This document shows positions 25,052-34,341 of a stretch of 64,000 bases of DNA, piece after piece. Source of the DNA: Ga0077527 sp945862135 (GTDB lineage Bacteria > Pseudomonadota > Gammaproteobacteria > Burkholderiales > SG8-41). The stretch lies in the NCBI GenBank assembly GCA_964203275.1, contig CAXNMF010000001.1, positions 62,001-126,000 on the forward strand, given 5' to 3'. Position 1 is the stretch's first letter; every line of letters begins with the position of its first letter. A model generated the notes under the pieces. It was not told the DNA's origin, searched no databases, and was given only the letters and a program-made list of their open reading frames with translations. A program made the translations under genes and the position numbers.

Positions 25052-26363
25052 GGCGATCCCGCATCAAGGCTTCGATGTCGGCCACGCTTTTCGGCGCTGC
25101 GGCGCTGAGGATTTCGCACCCACCATCGGTCACCAGCGCATCGTCTTCGATGCGGATGCCGATGTTGTAAAACGCCTCTGGCACGCCGGGCGCAGGCCGG
25201 ATGTAACAACCGGGCTCCACGGTCAGCACCATGCCCGCTTGCAATTCGCGCCATTCGCCACCGGACTTGTATTCGCCGGCGTCATGCACATCGAGACCCA
25301 GCCAGTGGCCGGTGCGGTGCATGTAGAACTGTTTGTAGGTTTCCTGCGCCAGCACATCATCCAGCGTGCCGCTGAGCAATTTCAGGTCGATGAAGCCCTG
25401 CGCCAGAACGGCCACTGCAGCGTCGTGCGGCATATTCCAGTGCGCGCCGGGTTTGACCGCGGAAATCGCCGCGGCCTGCGCGGCCAACACCAGTTCATAT
25501 ACATCGCGCTGCGGGCTGCTGAAACGGCCGTTTACCGGAAACGTGCGGGTGATGTCGGAGGCATAACCGTCCAGTTCACAACCAGCATCAATCAACAGCA
25601 GGTCGCCGTCGGCCAAAACCGCATTGTTCTCGACATAATGCAGCACGCAGGCATTGGCACCGCCGGCCACAATAGGGGTATAGGCCGGGGCCTGCGCGCC
25701 GCTGTTACGGAACTCGTGCTGGAACACGGCTTCAATTTCGTATTCGGTCTTGCCCGGTTGCGCCATCTGCATTGCGCGGCGATGTGCTGCAGCGGAAATT
25801 TCACCGGCATGGCGCATCACTGCAATTTCATGACCGTCCTTGACCAGACGCATCTCGTCCAGCAACAGACGCACGTCACGGATTTCGCCCGGCGCAGCAA
25901 TGCCGCTGCGCGCGCGGCTGCGCACGGCATTGATCCAGCCCAGCACGCGTCCATCCCATATAGGGTCGGCGCCGAGATGTACCTGAACGCTCCCCCGATC
26001 CGCCAGCAGATCGGGCATGCGGACATCCAGCTCGGCGATGCTGCAGCCTTCATCAAGTGCAAAAACCTCACGTGCCGCTTCGGGACCATAACGATAACCA
26101 TCCCAGATTTCACGCTCGGCATTCTTGTCACGGCAGAACAGGATGCTGCGCGGCGTGTCACCGCCGACCAGCACCAGCACAGCTTCCGGTTCGCGGAAGC
26201 CGGTCAGGTAATAGAAATAACTGTCGTAACGATAAGGATAGTGGGCATCGCGGTTGCGCAGGCATTCCGGCGCCGTCGGCACAATGGCCACGCCATTGCC
26301 CAGCCGGGCGGCAAGCCGGGCGCGGCGGCGTGCATAAACGGAAGCGTCAATCGGTGTGGTCAT
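25044..26363 (-). CDS. pepP: Xaa-Pro aminopeptidase (aminopeptidase P)
   Basis: A 439-residue dinuclear-metal peptidase that removes an N-terminal residue preceding proline. The N-terminal domain begins MTTPIDASVYARRRARLA. The pita-bread catalytic domain shows the metal ligands in IDAGCELDGYASDITRTF (two Asp), the His in TGHWLGLDVHDAGEY, and Glu in VEPGCYI and RIEDD. ATG 26363 is chosen for its fit to family N-termini; the open frame extends to 26414 without support. It sits between murU and the ubiH-like gene on the minus strand. Confidence 0.94.
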   Translation of the reverse strand: MTTPIDASVYARRRARLAARLGNGVAIVPTAPECLRNRDAHYPYRYDSYFYYLTGFREPEAVLVLVGGDTPRSILFCRDKNAEREIWDGYRYGPEAAREVFALDEGCSIAELDVRMPDLLADRGSVQVHLGADPIWDGRVLGWINAVRSRARSGIAAPGEIRDVRLLLDEMRLVKDGHEIAVMRHAGEISAAAHRRAMQMAQPGKTEYEIEAVFQHEFRNSGAQAPAYTPIVAGGANACVLHYVENNAVLADGDLLLIDAGCELDGYASDITRTFPVNGRFSSPQRDVYELVLAAQAAAISAVKPGAHWNMPHDAAVAVLAQGFIDLKLLSGTLDDVLAQETYKQFYMHRTGHWLGLDVHDAGEYKSGGEWRELQAGMVLTVEPGCYIRPAPGVPEAFYNIGIRIEDDALVTDGGCEILSAAAPKSVADIEALMRDRRG

Positions 26364-26410
26364 GGAATGATTATAGCCGTCGCTTCTGCAGGGACGGCGC
26401 GGAAAACGGG

Positions 26411-27094
26411 TCAACCGCCGCGCGCCACGCGATCCACCGCGGCCAATCGTTCCGGTGTGCCGATGTCATGCCAGCTGCCGCGATACAGCTCACCGGTGAC
26501 ATGGCCCGCCGGCATCGCGGCGATCAGCAGATCAGCCAGCCGCGCGCGGGTACCGCGGGTGACACCGGAGAACAGTGCCGGGTGATAGGCGCCGATGCCG
26601 CTGAAGGTGAACTTTGCGGTTCCATCGTTTTGCACCTGCCCGTCAACCAATGCGAAATCGCCGCGCGGATGCTGCGGCGGATTGTTGACCAGCACCAGAT
26701 GCGCCAGCGGTCCTGTTTCATTTAATTGCTGGGCAGATTGCACCAACGCGGCAAAGTCGTAGTCGCTGTAGACATCGGCGTTGACGGCAATAAACGGAGT
26801 GTCACCCAACAAGGGCAACGCATAGGCGATGCCTCCGGCGGTTTCGAGCGCTTCGGTTTCGCGTGAATAACTGATGCGCACGCCATGCGCGGCGCCGTCA
26901 CCCAGCGCAGCAGCAATTTTTTCGCCGAGATGCGCCAGATTGATCACCAGCTCGGTGATGCCGGCCCGCGCCAATGACAAAATAATCATTGAAATCAATG
27001 ATTTACCTTTTATTTCCAGCAGCGATTTGGGCGTATAGTCAGTCAGCGGCCGCATCCGCTCGCCGCGTCCCGCCGCCAGAATCATGGCTTTCAC
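26411..27094 (-). CDS. murU: N-acetylmuramate alpha-1-phosphate uridylyltransferase
   Basis: A 227-residue nucleotidyltransferase that converts MurNAc-1-phosphate to UDP-MurNAc in peptidoglycan recycling, bypassing de novo (fosfomycin-sensitive) synthesis. The N-terminal signature MILAAGRGERMRPLTDYTPK and the metal-site FIAVNADVYSDYD are clear. The start is GTG 27094 (VKAMILAAG). The gene lies 10 bases after amgK, which supplies its substrate. Oddly, codons around 26980-27010 are AT-rich and include a perfect 20-bp palindrome (26984-27003). Confidence 0.9.
   Translation of the reverse strand: MKAMILAAGRGERMRPLTDYTPKSLLEIKGKSLISMIILSLARAGITELVINLAHLGEKIAAALGDGAAHGVRISYSRETEALETAGGIAYALPLLGDTPFIAVNADVYSDYDFAALVQSAQQLNETGPLAHLVLVNNPPQHPRGDFALVDGQVQNDGTAKFTFSGIGAYHPALFSGVTRGTRARLADLLIAAMPAGHVTGELYRGSWHDIGTPERLAAVDRVARGG
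26984..27003. repeat. Perfect 20-bp palindrome inside murU
   Basis: AATCATTGA-AA-TCAATGATT: 9-bp arms with a two-base centre, in a local AT-rich patch of an otherwise GC-rich gene. It looks like a protein-binding site, but no regulator can be named. Confidence 0.5.
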
Positions 27095-27104
27095 GATGAG
27101 GGAC

Positions 27105-28136
27105 TCAGAAGGTGTAACCGACCTGCGGGCTGCGTTGCTCCAGCTCGTCAAGCAAATGCAGCAAGGGCTTCAATGCAGCGTAACGTGCACCGACTTCGCG
27201 CGCATAACGCAGGAAACGCGGCGTGTCTTCAAGATAGCCGGGTTTGCCGTCGCGGTAGTGTATCCGCGCGAATATGCCCAGCACTTTCAGATGGCGCTGC
27301 AGACCCATCCATTCCAGCGAGCGATAAAACGCGCCAAAGTCCGCATCCACCGGTAGCTGCGCGCGTTTGGCCTGCTCCCAATAGCGCGCGACCCAGTCGA
27401 TCACCCGTTCTTCCGGCCAGCTGAGGTAGGCGTCGCGGAACAATGAAGCGACGTCATAGGTGATCGGACCATACACGGCGTCCTGGAAATCCAGCACGCC
27501 GGGATTCGGCGTCGACAGCATCAGGTTGCGCGGCATGTAGTCGCGGTGCACATACACGGAAGGCTGCGCCAGTGCACTGTCGGCCAGCAGTTGATTGATC
27601 TTGGCCAGCGAGTCTCGCTGCGTATCGTTCAGCGTGATACCGAGGTGGCGACCGGCATACCATTCGGGAAACAGATCCATTTCCCGCTGCAGCAACGCGC
27701 GATCGTAGGGCGGCAGCACATCCGGGCGGCTGGCCCGCTGCCAGGTAATCAACGCTGCAATCGCGTCGCGGAACAGCGTATCAGCGTTGTCTTCAGTCAG
27801 GGCCTTCAGGTAGGTGGTGTTGCCAAGATCCGTCAGCAGCATGAATCCCTGCGCAGTATCCGCGGCCAGCACTTCCGGCACATGCACACCCGCGTCGCGC
27901 ATCAATTGCGCAACATGGATGAATGGCCGGCTGTCTTCGCGTTCGGGCGGCGCATCCATGGCGATACGCGTCACACCATCCAGCGTTACACGAAAATAGC
28001 GGCGGAAGCTGGCGTCTGCCGAAGCTGGCGCCAGCGTAAAGGACTTGCCGGGCAATTGCGCAGCGAGCCATGCATGGAGCGCGTCACGCCGCAAATCGCT
28101 ACTGGAGTCTGGGGATGGTTTCAATCGTTGCTTCAC
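27105..28136 (-). CDS. amgK: anomeric MurNAc/GlcNAc kinase
   Basis: A 343-residue aminoglycoside-phosphotransferase-fold kinase that phosphorylates MurNAc (and GlcNAc) at the anomeric position, feeding MurU. The Brenner-like catalytic motif YVHRDYMPRNLMLS and the metal-binding LDFQDAVYGPITYDVASL are present. The N-terminal nucleotide-binding lobe includes ASADASFRRYFRV. The amgK-murU pairing strongly supports this over a generic phosphotransferase. It is divergent from lptD, with only 46 bases between the starts, so their promoters must overlap. Confidence 0.92.
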   Translation of the reverse strand: MKQRLKPSPDSSSDLRRDALHAWLAAQLPGKSFTLAPASADASFRRYFRVTLDGVTRIAMDAPPEREDSRPFIHVAQLMRDAGVHVPEVLAADTAQGFMLLTDLGNTTYLKALTEDNADTLFRDAIAALITWQRASRPDVLPPYDRALLQREMDLFPEWYAGRHLGITLNDTQRDSLAKINQLLADSALAQPSVYVHRDYMPRNLMLSTPNPGVLDFQDAVYGPITYDVASLFRDAYLSWPEERVIDWVARYWEQAKRAQLPVDADFGAFYRSLEWMGLQRHLKVLGIFARIHYRDGKPGYLEDTPRFLRYAREVGARYAALKPLLHLLDELEQRSPQVGYTF

Positions 28137-28182
28137 AGAGTGAATTGTGAGATTTTAGCACCTCGTCTGACACCCTTTCCCG

Positions 28183-30477
28183 ATGCCCTTTTCCCGAAAA
28201 ACCCGAATTGCGCTTGCAGTCCTGTGCGCGTTGCCGCTGCTCGCCAACGCTGATGACGGGCTGACCCTGAAGCCACAACCTCGACTGTTGCCCCTTTCTG
28301 ACTCGGCAGAAGAAGTTCCGCTGTTCATCGATGCCGATCGCATCCAGGGAACGCAGGACAAGGAACTTGAGGCTTTCGGCGATGTGCGGATGCGCAAACG
28401 CGGCCAGTCCTTCGCTGCCGACTGGATGCGCCACGACACGCCGAAGGACATCATCGATGCCAAAGGCAACGTACGTATGGAACAGGGACGCGAGCTGATT
28501 GAAGGCAGCGTGCTGCATTACCAGACCACGACGGATCGCGGATTCATGGAAAAACCGCGGTACATGCTGATGACCCTGCCCACCGCCGGACCCGGCAGCA
28601 GTGCGCCGCTGGCAGAAAGCGACGGGCGCGGCACGGCAGAACGACTGTTGTTCGAGGGACCGGGCCAATACCGGGTGGAGTCCGCCAATTACACGACTTG
28701 CGAACCCGGCAATGACGCGTGGTTCCTGCGTGCCAAGCAGCTTGATATTGATCGCAGCCGTGACGTGGGCACTGCCCGTGATGCCAGCATCATCTTCATG
28801 GACCAGACTATTTTCTGGTCACCCTATCTGACCTTTTCGCTGCATGAGCAGCGCAAATCGGGCGTACTGACGCCCAGTTACCGCAGTTCGAACACCACCG
28901 GTTTCGAATTCACGGTGCCGTATTACCTGAATCTGGCACCGGACATGGACGCAACCATTTATCCGCGCTACATGACCAAACGTGGCCTGCAGCTCGGCGG
29001 CGAGTTTCGCTACCTGGATCCGAAATGGCGGGGCGAGGCGCGGGCGGAAATGCTGTCCAATGACCAGCAGATCGGCACTGATCGCTGGGGCTTGTTCACC
29101 AAACACCAGCAGCAAATCGGCGATTCATGGGGCAGCAGCCTCAACCTTAACCGGGTTTCCGACGGCAAGTATTTCACCGATCTGTCGACACAAGTGGCGG
29201 TGACCTCCCAGGTTCATTTGTCCAATGATGCAACGCTGGCGCGCGGTGGTACCTGGGGAAACGGCGGCACCTACAGCATCTCCGCTTTTGCCCAGCGTTT
29301 CCAGACACTACAGTCCGATCCGCTGGCGCCGCTGACCCCGCCATACAACAGGCAACCGCAAATTTCACTGGCAGCACAGCGCCAAACCGTCAATCAGGGT
29401 GACTTCGAGTTTCTGGGTAACTACACGTCTTTTGATCATGTTTCCCTGGTCAACGGCCAGCGTGTTGTCGCCTATCCCAGCTATTCACTGCCTCTGCAAA
29501 ATTCGTTTGCTCATTTCACACCCAAACTCGGTGCGCATCTCACCCGTTACACCATCGGCAGCAACAATACTGCGAACCTGCCGAATGCTACGCGCTCCTT
29601 GCCCGTTTTCAGTGTTGAAAGCGGCGTGGTATTCGAGCGGGAAACCAGCACCGGTGGCCAGCGGGCCATCCAAACGCTCGAGCCGAAGGCTTATTACGTC
29701 TACATCCCTTACAAGGATCAAAGCACCCTCCCCAACTTTGACAGCGGCCTGCAGGACATCAATTTCGCGACCATTTTTTCCGAAAACCAGTTCAGCGGCC
29801 AGGACCGGATCAATGATGCGAACCAGCTGACGATGGGCATCACATCGCGTTTCATCAGTGCCGATTCCGGCATTGAACGGATACGCGGCGCCATTGCCCA
29901 GCGTTATTATTTCCAGTCACAACGGGTGACAGTGCCGGGCGTCGCACCAAGGGCGAGCGACAGCAACTCTTCTGATCTGCTCGCCGCACTGAGCGGCAAT
30001 ATCGCGACCAACTGGACAGCTGACGCCGGATGGCAATACAACACGGATCTGAAGGAAACCCAGAAATTCAATGTCTCCGGACGCTACCAGCCGCAACGCG
30101 GCAAGGTGCTCAATCTGGCCTATCGCGAAACCATCAACTCGGTGCGGCAGGCGGATTTTTCCGCACAGTGGCCGGTCAAGAACGGCTGGACTGCTGTAGG
30201 CCGCTGGAACTACTCGCTGCTCGACAACCGTGCGCTGGAGACTCTGGCCGGCGTGGAATACAATGATCGGTGCTGGTCGCTGCGTATTGCGGCGCACCGC
30301 TTCGCCACAACGACCAGCGCCGCAAGCACATCGATATTCATACAGCTCGAACTGAACGGCGTTTCACGGATCGGCAGTAATCCGCTGGATGTTTTGCAGC
30401 GGAATATCGGCGGCTACAAGCAGTTTGACCCGCGCTCGCCGGCTCCGGTCGAATACAATGTGCCTGGATTGTTCTGA
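28183..30477 (+). CDS. lptD: LPS-assembly protein LptD
   Basis: A 764-residue outer-membrane beta-barrel that inserts lipopolysaccharide into the outer leaflet with LptE. Residues 1-24 are a signal peptide (ANA|DDG). An N-terminal OstA/LptA-like jellyroll occupies about 45-190, and the rest is the barrel with repeated aromatic-ended strands. The mature protein has only two cysteines, C173 (TTCEPGND) and C697 (NDRCWSLR), so a single inter-domain disulphide is possible instead of the two of E. coli. It is first in the lptD-surA-pdxA-rsmA operon. Confidence 0.95.
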   Translation: MPFSRKTRIALAVLCALPLLANADDGLTLKPQPRLLPLSDSAEEVPLFIDADRIQGTQDKELEAFGDVRMRKRGQSFAADWMRHDTPKDIIDAKGNVRMEQGRELIEGSVLHYQTTTDRGFMEKPRYMLMTLPTAGPGSSAPLAESDGRGTAERLLFEGPGQYRVESANYTTCEPGNDAWFLRAKQLDIDRSRDVGTARDASIIFMDQTIFWSPYLTFSLHEQRKSGVLTPSYRSSNTTGFEFTVPYYLNLAPDMDATIYPRYMTKRGLQLGGEFRYLDPKWRGEARAEMLSNDQQIGTDRWGLFTKHQQQIGDSWGSSLNLNRVSDGKYFTDLSTQVAVTSQVHLSNDATLARGGTWGNGGTYSISAFAQRFQTLQSDPLAPLTPPYNRQPQISLAAQRQTVNQGDFEFLGNYTSFDHVSLVNGQRVVAYPSYSLPLQNSFAHFTPKLGAHLTRYTIGSNNTANLPNATRSLPVFSVESGVVFERETSTGGQRAIQTLEPKAYYVYIPYKDQSTLPNFDSGLQDINFATIFSENQFSGQDRINDANQLTMGITSRFISADSGIERIRGAIAQRYYFQSQRVTVPGVAPRASDSNSSDLLAALSGNIATNWTADAGWQYNTDLKETQKFNVSGRYQPQRGKVLNLAYRETINSVRQADFSAQWPVKNGWTAVGRWNYSLLDNRALETLAGVEYNDRCWSLRIAAHRFATTTSAASTSIFIQLELNGVSRIGSNPLDVLQRNIGGYKQFDPRSPAPVEYNVPGLF

Positions 30478-30524
30478 CCGGCCGCTTGCACGGCGACCGG
30501 GCAACCCGAAACCCTGGAACTGAC

Positions 30525-31838
30525 ATGTACTCCCGCGCCTTCTTCCTCTTTTTTTCCGCCTTTCTGCTCCTCGGCACCAGCAACGCCGGAGCCCAGCAGG
30601 CCAAACCCCGCGCCATCGTTACCGTTGACCGCATCATTGCGGTGGTCAACGATGAAGTCGTGACTGAACGTGAACTGGCGGCACGCGTCGATTTTGCCTT
30701 CCGCCAGCTGCGTGCACAGGGCACGCCGCCGCCTTCACGTGAAATCATTGAACGGCAGGTGATTGAGCGCGTGATCAATGACCGTGTGCAGCTTCAGCAT
30801 GCCCGCGAGATCGGCCTGCGCATTGATGACGCCGAGCTCGACCGCGCCCTGCAGCGGATCGCCGAGCAGAACAAGATGACACTGCCGCAGTTGCGCGCTG
30901 TTCTGGCCAAAGACAATGTTCCATTTGCCAAATTCCGTGAGGACATCCGCAGCGAAATAACGCTGTCCCGCCTGAAGGAGCGCGAAATCGCGCAGAGGGT
31001 GGTAGTCACCGAGGCTGAGATCGACAATTTCATCCAGAGTCAGCAGACTCAGCCTGGACGCGACGAGTTCAATGTTTCACATATCCTTGTTGCCGTACCG
31101 GAAAACGCATCGCCGGAGCAATTGCAGGCTAGGCGAGACCGCGCAGAACAGGCGCTGGCGCAGATCAAGGGCGGGGCTGATTTCCGCCAGGTCGCCGCGG
31201 CCTTTTCCGACGGCCCCGAAGCCCTGCAGGGCGGCGTGATCGGCTGGCGTCAGGCCGATCGTCTACCGACATTGTTTGTCGAAGCGCTGCGTACCTTGCA
31301 ACCAGGTCAGTTAAGCGGTTTGCTGCGCAGCCCCAACGGCTTTCACATCCTGCTTCTGAACGAGCGCCGCGGCGGGGCCGCGCCAATGCTCGTACAGCAG
31401 ACGCGTGCGCGCCACATTCTGATCAAGACCAATGAACTGGTATCGGAAACCGAAGCGCGCAACCGCCTGCTGGCCTTGAAGGAGCGTCTGGATAACAAAG
31501 CTGATTTCGCCGAGCTTGCGAGGGCCCGATCGGAAGACACGAGCGCATCGCGCGGCGGTGATCTGAACTGGCTGTCACCCGGGGATACCGTGCCCGAATT
31601 CGAACAGGCGATGAATGCATTGAAGCCTGGTGAAATCAGTGCGCCGGTGCGCAGTCCTTTCGGCTGGCACCTGATCCAGGTCATGGAACGACGCAACCAG
31701 GACATGTCCAAGGAAGGTGAGCGCATGAATGTGCGTCAGACCCTGCGCGAACGCAAAACCGATGAAGCCTATCAGGAGTGGGTGCGCCAGTTGCGTGACC
31801 GTGCCTATATCGAGCAGCGGCTCGACAATCGAAATTGA
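30525..31838 (+). CDS. surA: periplasmic chaperone/peptidyl-prolyl isomerase SurA
   Basis: A 437-residue chaperone escorting outer-membrane proteins such as LptD across the periplasm. ATG 30525 gives a clear signal peptide (FFLFFSAFLLLGTSNAGAQ). An N-terminal SurA helical domain (VDRIIAVVNDEVVTERELA onward) precedes two parvulin domains: the first around FNVSHILVAVPENA to NGFHILLLNERR, the second around ARHILIKTN to FGWHLIQVMERR. A short C-terminal helix completes the fold. An upstream TTG at 30486 lacks a signal peptide. It lies 47 bases after lptD. Confidence 0.95.
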   Translation: MYSRAFFLFFSAFLLLGTSNAGAQQAKPRAIVTVDRIIAVVNDEVVTERELAARVDFAFRQLRAQGTPPPSREIIERQVIERVINDRVQLQHAREIGLRIDDAELDRALQRIAEQNKMTLPQLRAVLAKDNVPFAKFREDIRSEITLSRLKEREIAQRVVVTEAEIDNFIQSQQTQPGRDEFNVSHILVAVPENASPEQLQARRDRAEQALAQIKGGADFRQVAAAFSDGPEALQGGVIGWRQADRLPTLFVEALRTLQPGQLSGLLRSPNGFHILLLNERRGGAAPMLVQQTRARHILIKTNELVSETEARNRLLALKERLDNKADFAELARARSEDTSASRGGDLNWLSPGDTVPEFEQAMNALKPGEISAPVRSPFGWHLIQVMERRNQDMSKEGERMNVRQTLRERKTDEAYQEWVRQLRDRAYIEQRLDNRN

Positions 31839-31869
31839 TCAGCCAGGCTGATCCGGGAGCCGACGCACC

Positions 31870-32862
31870 ATGCCCGATGCTGCAGACACCCCGCTGATCG
31901 CCGTCACCGCCGGCGAACCCGCCGGCATCGGTCCCGATCTTTGTGCAATGATCACCGAGCGCAAGTTTCCAGCGCGCATCGTGATCATCGCCGACGAAAC
32001 ACTGCTGCACACACGTGCCCGCAAGCTGGGGCTGGGCGGCTCACTGCCACGGTTTGCCGGCCGCGATGCGGCGCCGGCTTTTTCCGTACTGCATGTACCC
32101 CTCGCAAAACAGGCTGCGGCTGGACGCATCGACGCGGCCAACAGCCCTTACGTGCTGCGCACTCTCGAAATTGCCGCTGATGGCTGTCGCAACGGCCTGT
32201 TCGATGCCATGGCCACGGCGCCAGTGCACAAAGGCGTCATCAACGATGCAGGCATCGCTTTCACGGGACACACCGAATTCCTGCAGGAACGGTTGCAAAC
32301 GCCTCATGTGGTCATGATGCTGGCCGGCGGCGGCATGCGGGTCGCACTCGCCACCACGCATCTGCCGCTGCATGCAGTGGCCGCAGCCATCACGCCGGAC
32401 GGACTGGAGCGAACACTCCGCGTGCTGCGAGCCGATCTCGTGAACCGATTTGCGATAACCCAGCCAAGGATCGTTGTTGCCGGTCTCAACCCCCATGCCG
32501 GTGAATCAGGGCATCTAGGGCGGGAGGAAATTGATGTCATCGTTCCGGTACTGGAAAAACTTCGCAATGAAGGATTTCATCTGATCGGCCCCTTGCCCGC
32601 CGACACCCTGTTCCAGCCTGAACGACTCAAGAACTGTGACTGCGTGCTGGCGATGTATCACGATCAGGGCCTTCCCGTGCTCAAATATGCCAGTTTCGGC
32701 GGCGGCATCAATATCACACTGGGTCTGCCGATCGTGCGGACTTCCGTTGATCACGGTACGGCACTGGAACTGGCCGGCACCGGCAAGGCGAAGGCTGAAA
32801 GCCTGGTCGCAGCGGTCGAGTTGGCAGCGGAACTCGCCTTGCGCAGCAGGCATCCGGCATAA
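31870..32862 (+). CDS. pdxA: 4-hydroxythreonine-4-phosphate dehydrogenase
   Basis: A 330-residue NAD-dependent, metal-requiring enzyme of pyridoxal 5'-phosphate synthesis, oxidising 4-phosphohydroxy-threonine. Conserved segments are LIAVTAGEPAGIGPDL at the N-terminus, the metal ligand region FTGHTEFLQE, GLNPHAGESGHLG and the C-terminal YHDQGLPVLKY with RTSVDHGTA. GGGAG lies upstream of the ATG. The position between surA and rsmA is the standard one. Confidence 0.96.
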   Translation: MPDAADTPLIAVTAGEPAGIGPDLCAMITERKFPARIVIIADETLLHTRARKLGLGGSLPRFAGRDAAPAFSVLHVPLAKQAAAGRIDAANSPYVLRTLEIAADGCRNGLFDAMATAPVHKGVINDAGIAFTGHTEFLQERLQTPHVVMMLAGGGMRVALATTHLPLHAVAAAITPDGLERTLRVLRADLVNRFAITQPRIVVAGLNPHAGESGHLGREEIDVIVPVLEKLRNEGFHLIGPLPADTLFQPERLKNCDCVLAMYHDQGLPVLKYASFGGGINITLGLPIVRTSVDHGTALELAGTGKAKAESLVAAVELAAELALRSRHPA

Positions 32863-32864
32863 GC

Positions 32865-33650
32865 ATGCGTTCTGCAAGCGGGCACATCCCGCGCAAGCGT
32901 TTCGGCCAGAATTTCCTGATCGACGACGGCATTATCGCCGGCATCATTTCGGCCATCACACCTCAACGCAACGACAATCTGGTTGAGATCGGTCCAGGCC
33001 TCGGCGCCTTGACGGAACCGTTGCTGGGCCGCTTGGACCTGCTGCAGGTAATCGAGATTGATCGCGACCTGATCGCCCGGCTGCGCAATCAGTATCCGCC
33101 GGATCGCCTGACCATTCACGAAGGCGACGTGCTTGATTTCGATTTTTCAACGCTGGGCCATGGCCTGCGTATCGTTGGCAATCTGCCCTACAACATTTCC
33201 ACACCCTTGCTGTTCCGGTTCGCCGCGTATGCAGGCTACATCCGTGACATACATGTCATGCTGCAACGGGAAGTCGTGGAACGCATGGTCGCCGCGCCCG
33301 GGGATTCGGAATTCAGTCGACTCTCGGTGATGCTGCAGTACCGTTTCGACATGGAAAAAATGTTTGACGTGCCGGCGGATTCATTTGATCCCGCGCCGAA
33401 GGTCGAATCCGCAGTGGTACGGCTGACACCCCTCGATCAGCTGCCGCATCCGGCGCGCAGCGAAATCGTGTTTGCCGAAGTGGTCAGTCGCGCATTCGCA
33501 CAACGGCGCAAGACGCTGCGCAACACACTGAAAGGCATGGTGTCAGCCGACCAGCTCTCCGCGCTCGGCATCAATGCCGGGGCGCGGGCGCAGGAGCTTT
33601 CGGTTGCAGAGTTTGTGCGGATTGCCGACGCCGTAACGGCGCCATCTTAG
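32865..33650 (+). CDS. rsmA: 16S rRNA (adenine1518/1519-N6) dimethyltransferase
   Basis: A 261-residue SAM-dependent methyltransferase (KsgA) that dimethylates two adjacent adenines in helix 45 of 16S rRNA during 30S maturation. Motifs: KRFGQNFLIDDG at the N-terminus, EIGPGLGALTEPLL (SAM loop) and catalytic NLPYNISTPLL. A C-terminal helical domain with FAQRRKTLRNTLKG follows. It begins 2 bases after pdxA. Its TAG overlaps the convergent gloA stop by four bases, so the two mRNAs are complementary at their ends. Confidence 0.96.
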   Translation: MRSASGHIPRKRFGQNFLIDDGIIAGIISAITPQRNDNLVEIGPGLGALTEPLLGRLDLLQVIEIDRDLIARLRNQYPPDRLTIHEGDVLDFDFSTLGHGLRIVGNLPYNISTPLLFRFAAYAGYIRDIHVMLQREVVERMVAAPGDSEFSRLSVMLQYRFDMEKMFDVPADSFDPAPKVESAVVRLTPLDQLPHPARSEIVFAEVVSRAFAQRRKTLRNTLKGMVSADQLSALGINAGARAQELSVAEFVRIADAVTAPS

Positions 33651-34039
33651 CTCGCAGCCTTGCGCTGGACGAACTCGATTTTGTAGCCGTCGGGATCTTC
33701 GACAAAAGCGATCACTGTGCTGCCGTGTTTCATCGGTCCCGGCTCGCGCGTGACTTTGCCGCCGCGCTTTTTCACTTCGTCGCAGGCCTTGTAGGCATCC
33801 TCGACTTCAACCGCAACATGGCCAAAGCCGGTACCCATGTCGTACGACGCGGTATCCCAGTTGTGCGTCAACTCCAACACGGCAGCACGCGACTCGTCGT
33901 CATATCCGACGAACGCATTGGTGAAACGGCCGCTGGGATAATCACTCTTGCGCAACAGGCGCATGCCCAGTACCTGGGTGTAGAAATCGATCGACCGTTG
34001 CAGGTCGCCGACGCGGATCATGGTATGCAACAGCCTCAT
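33647..34039 (-). CDS. gloA: lactoylglutathione lyase (glyoxalase I)
   Basis: A 130-residue metalloenzyme detoxifying methylglyoxal as its glutathione hemithioacetal. The two-module vicinal-oxygen-chelate fold shows ligands at His5 (LLHTMIRVGDL), Glu in LELTHNWD, His in GFGHVAVEV and Glu in KIEFVQ. The length is that of the short Ni/Co-type bacterial enzymes. It lies downstream of the rubredoxin gene, probably co-transcribed. Confidence 0.94.
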   Translation of the reverse strand: MRLLHTMIRVGDLQRSIDFYTQVLGMRLLRKSDYPSGRFTNAFVGYDDESRAAVLELTHNWDTASYDMGTGFGHVAVEVEDAYKACDEVKKRGGKVTREPGPMKHGSTVIAFVEDPDGYKIEFVQRKAAS

Positions 34040-34055
34040 GCGTGCAAGCCTCCTG

Positions 34056-34241
34056 TCAGATCTGCACCATCTCGAAGTCCTCCTTGCGCGCGCCGCATTC
34101 GGGACAGGTCCAGTTCATCGGCACATCTTCCCATTTGGTGCCCGGTGCTATGCCTTCGTCAGGCGCACCTGCAGCTTCGTCGTAAATGAAGCCGCAAATC
34201 AAGCACATGTATTTGCGGAACTGCCCTGTATCGGTGGTCAT
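34056..34241 (-). CDS. rubredoxin
   Basis: A 61-residue one-iron electron carrier with the two ligand pairs CLICGF (residues 13-18) and CPECGA (46-51) and the conserved GTKWEDVPMNWTCP stretch. It lies divergently from thiD with a 100-base shared promoter region; TACAAT at 34269-34274 is a plausible -10 for the thiD side. In betaproteobacteria this rubredoxin commonly sits beside thiD. The redox partner is unknown. Confidence 0.93.
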   Translation of the reverse strand: MTTDTGQFRKYMCLICGFIYDEAAGAPDEGIAPGTKWEDVPMNWTCPECGARKEDFEMVQI

Positions 34242-34341
34242 CAGCGTTTTTCTGAGTTAAATGTAAGCTACAATTCATCGGCTGGAACTTCGTCGTGAAC
34301 CTTCATTTTAGCCCATCCCATCTCCGGGCCCAACATCGCGC

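Noticed and set aside
24993..26585. 530-codon plus-strand ORF opposite pepP and murU
   Set aside because: Antisense to two genes with catalytic motifs; no recognisable domains or plausible start.
34242..34341. TPP riboswitch before thiD
   Set aside because: The 100-base gap has none of the conserved THI-box words and also serves the divergent rubredoxin gene.
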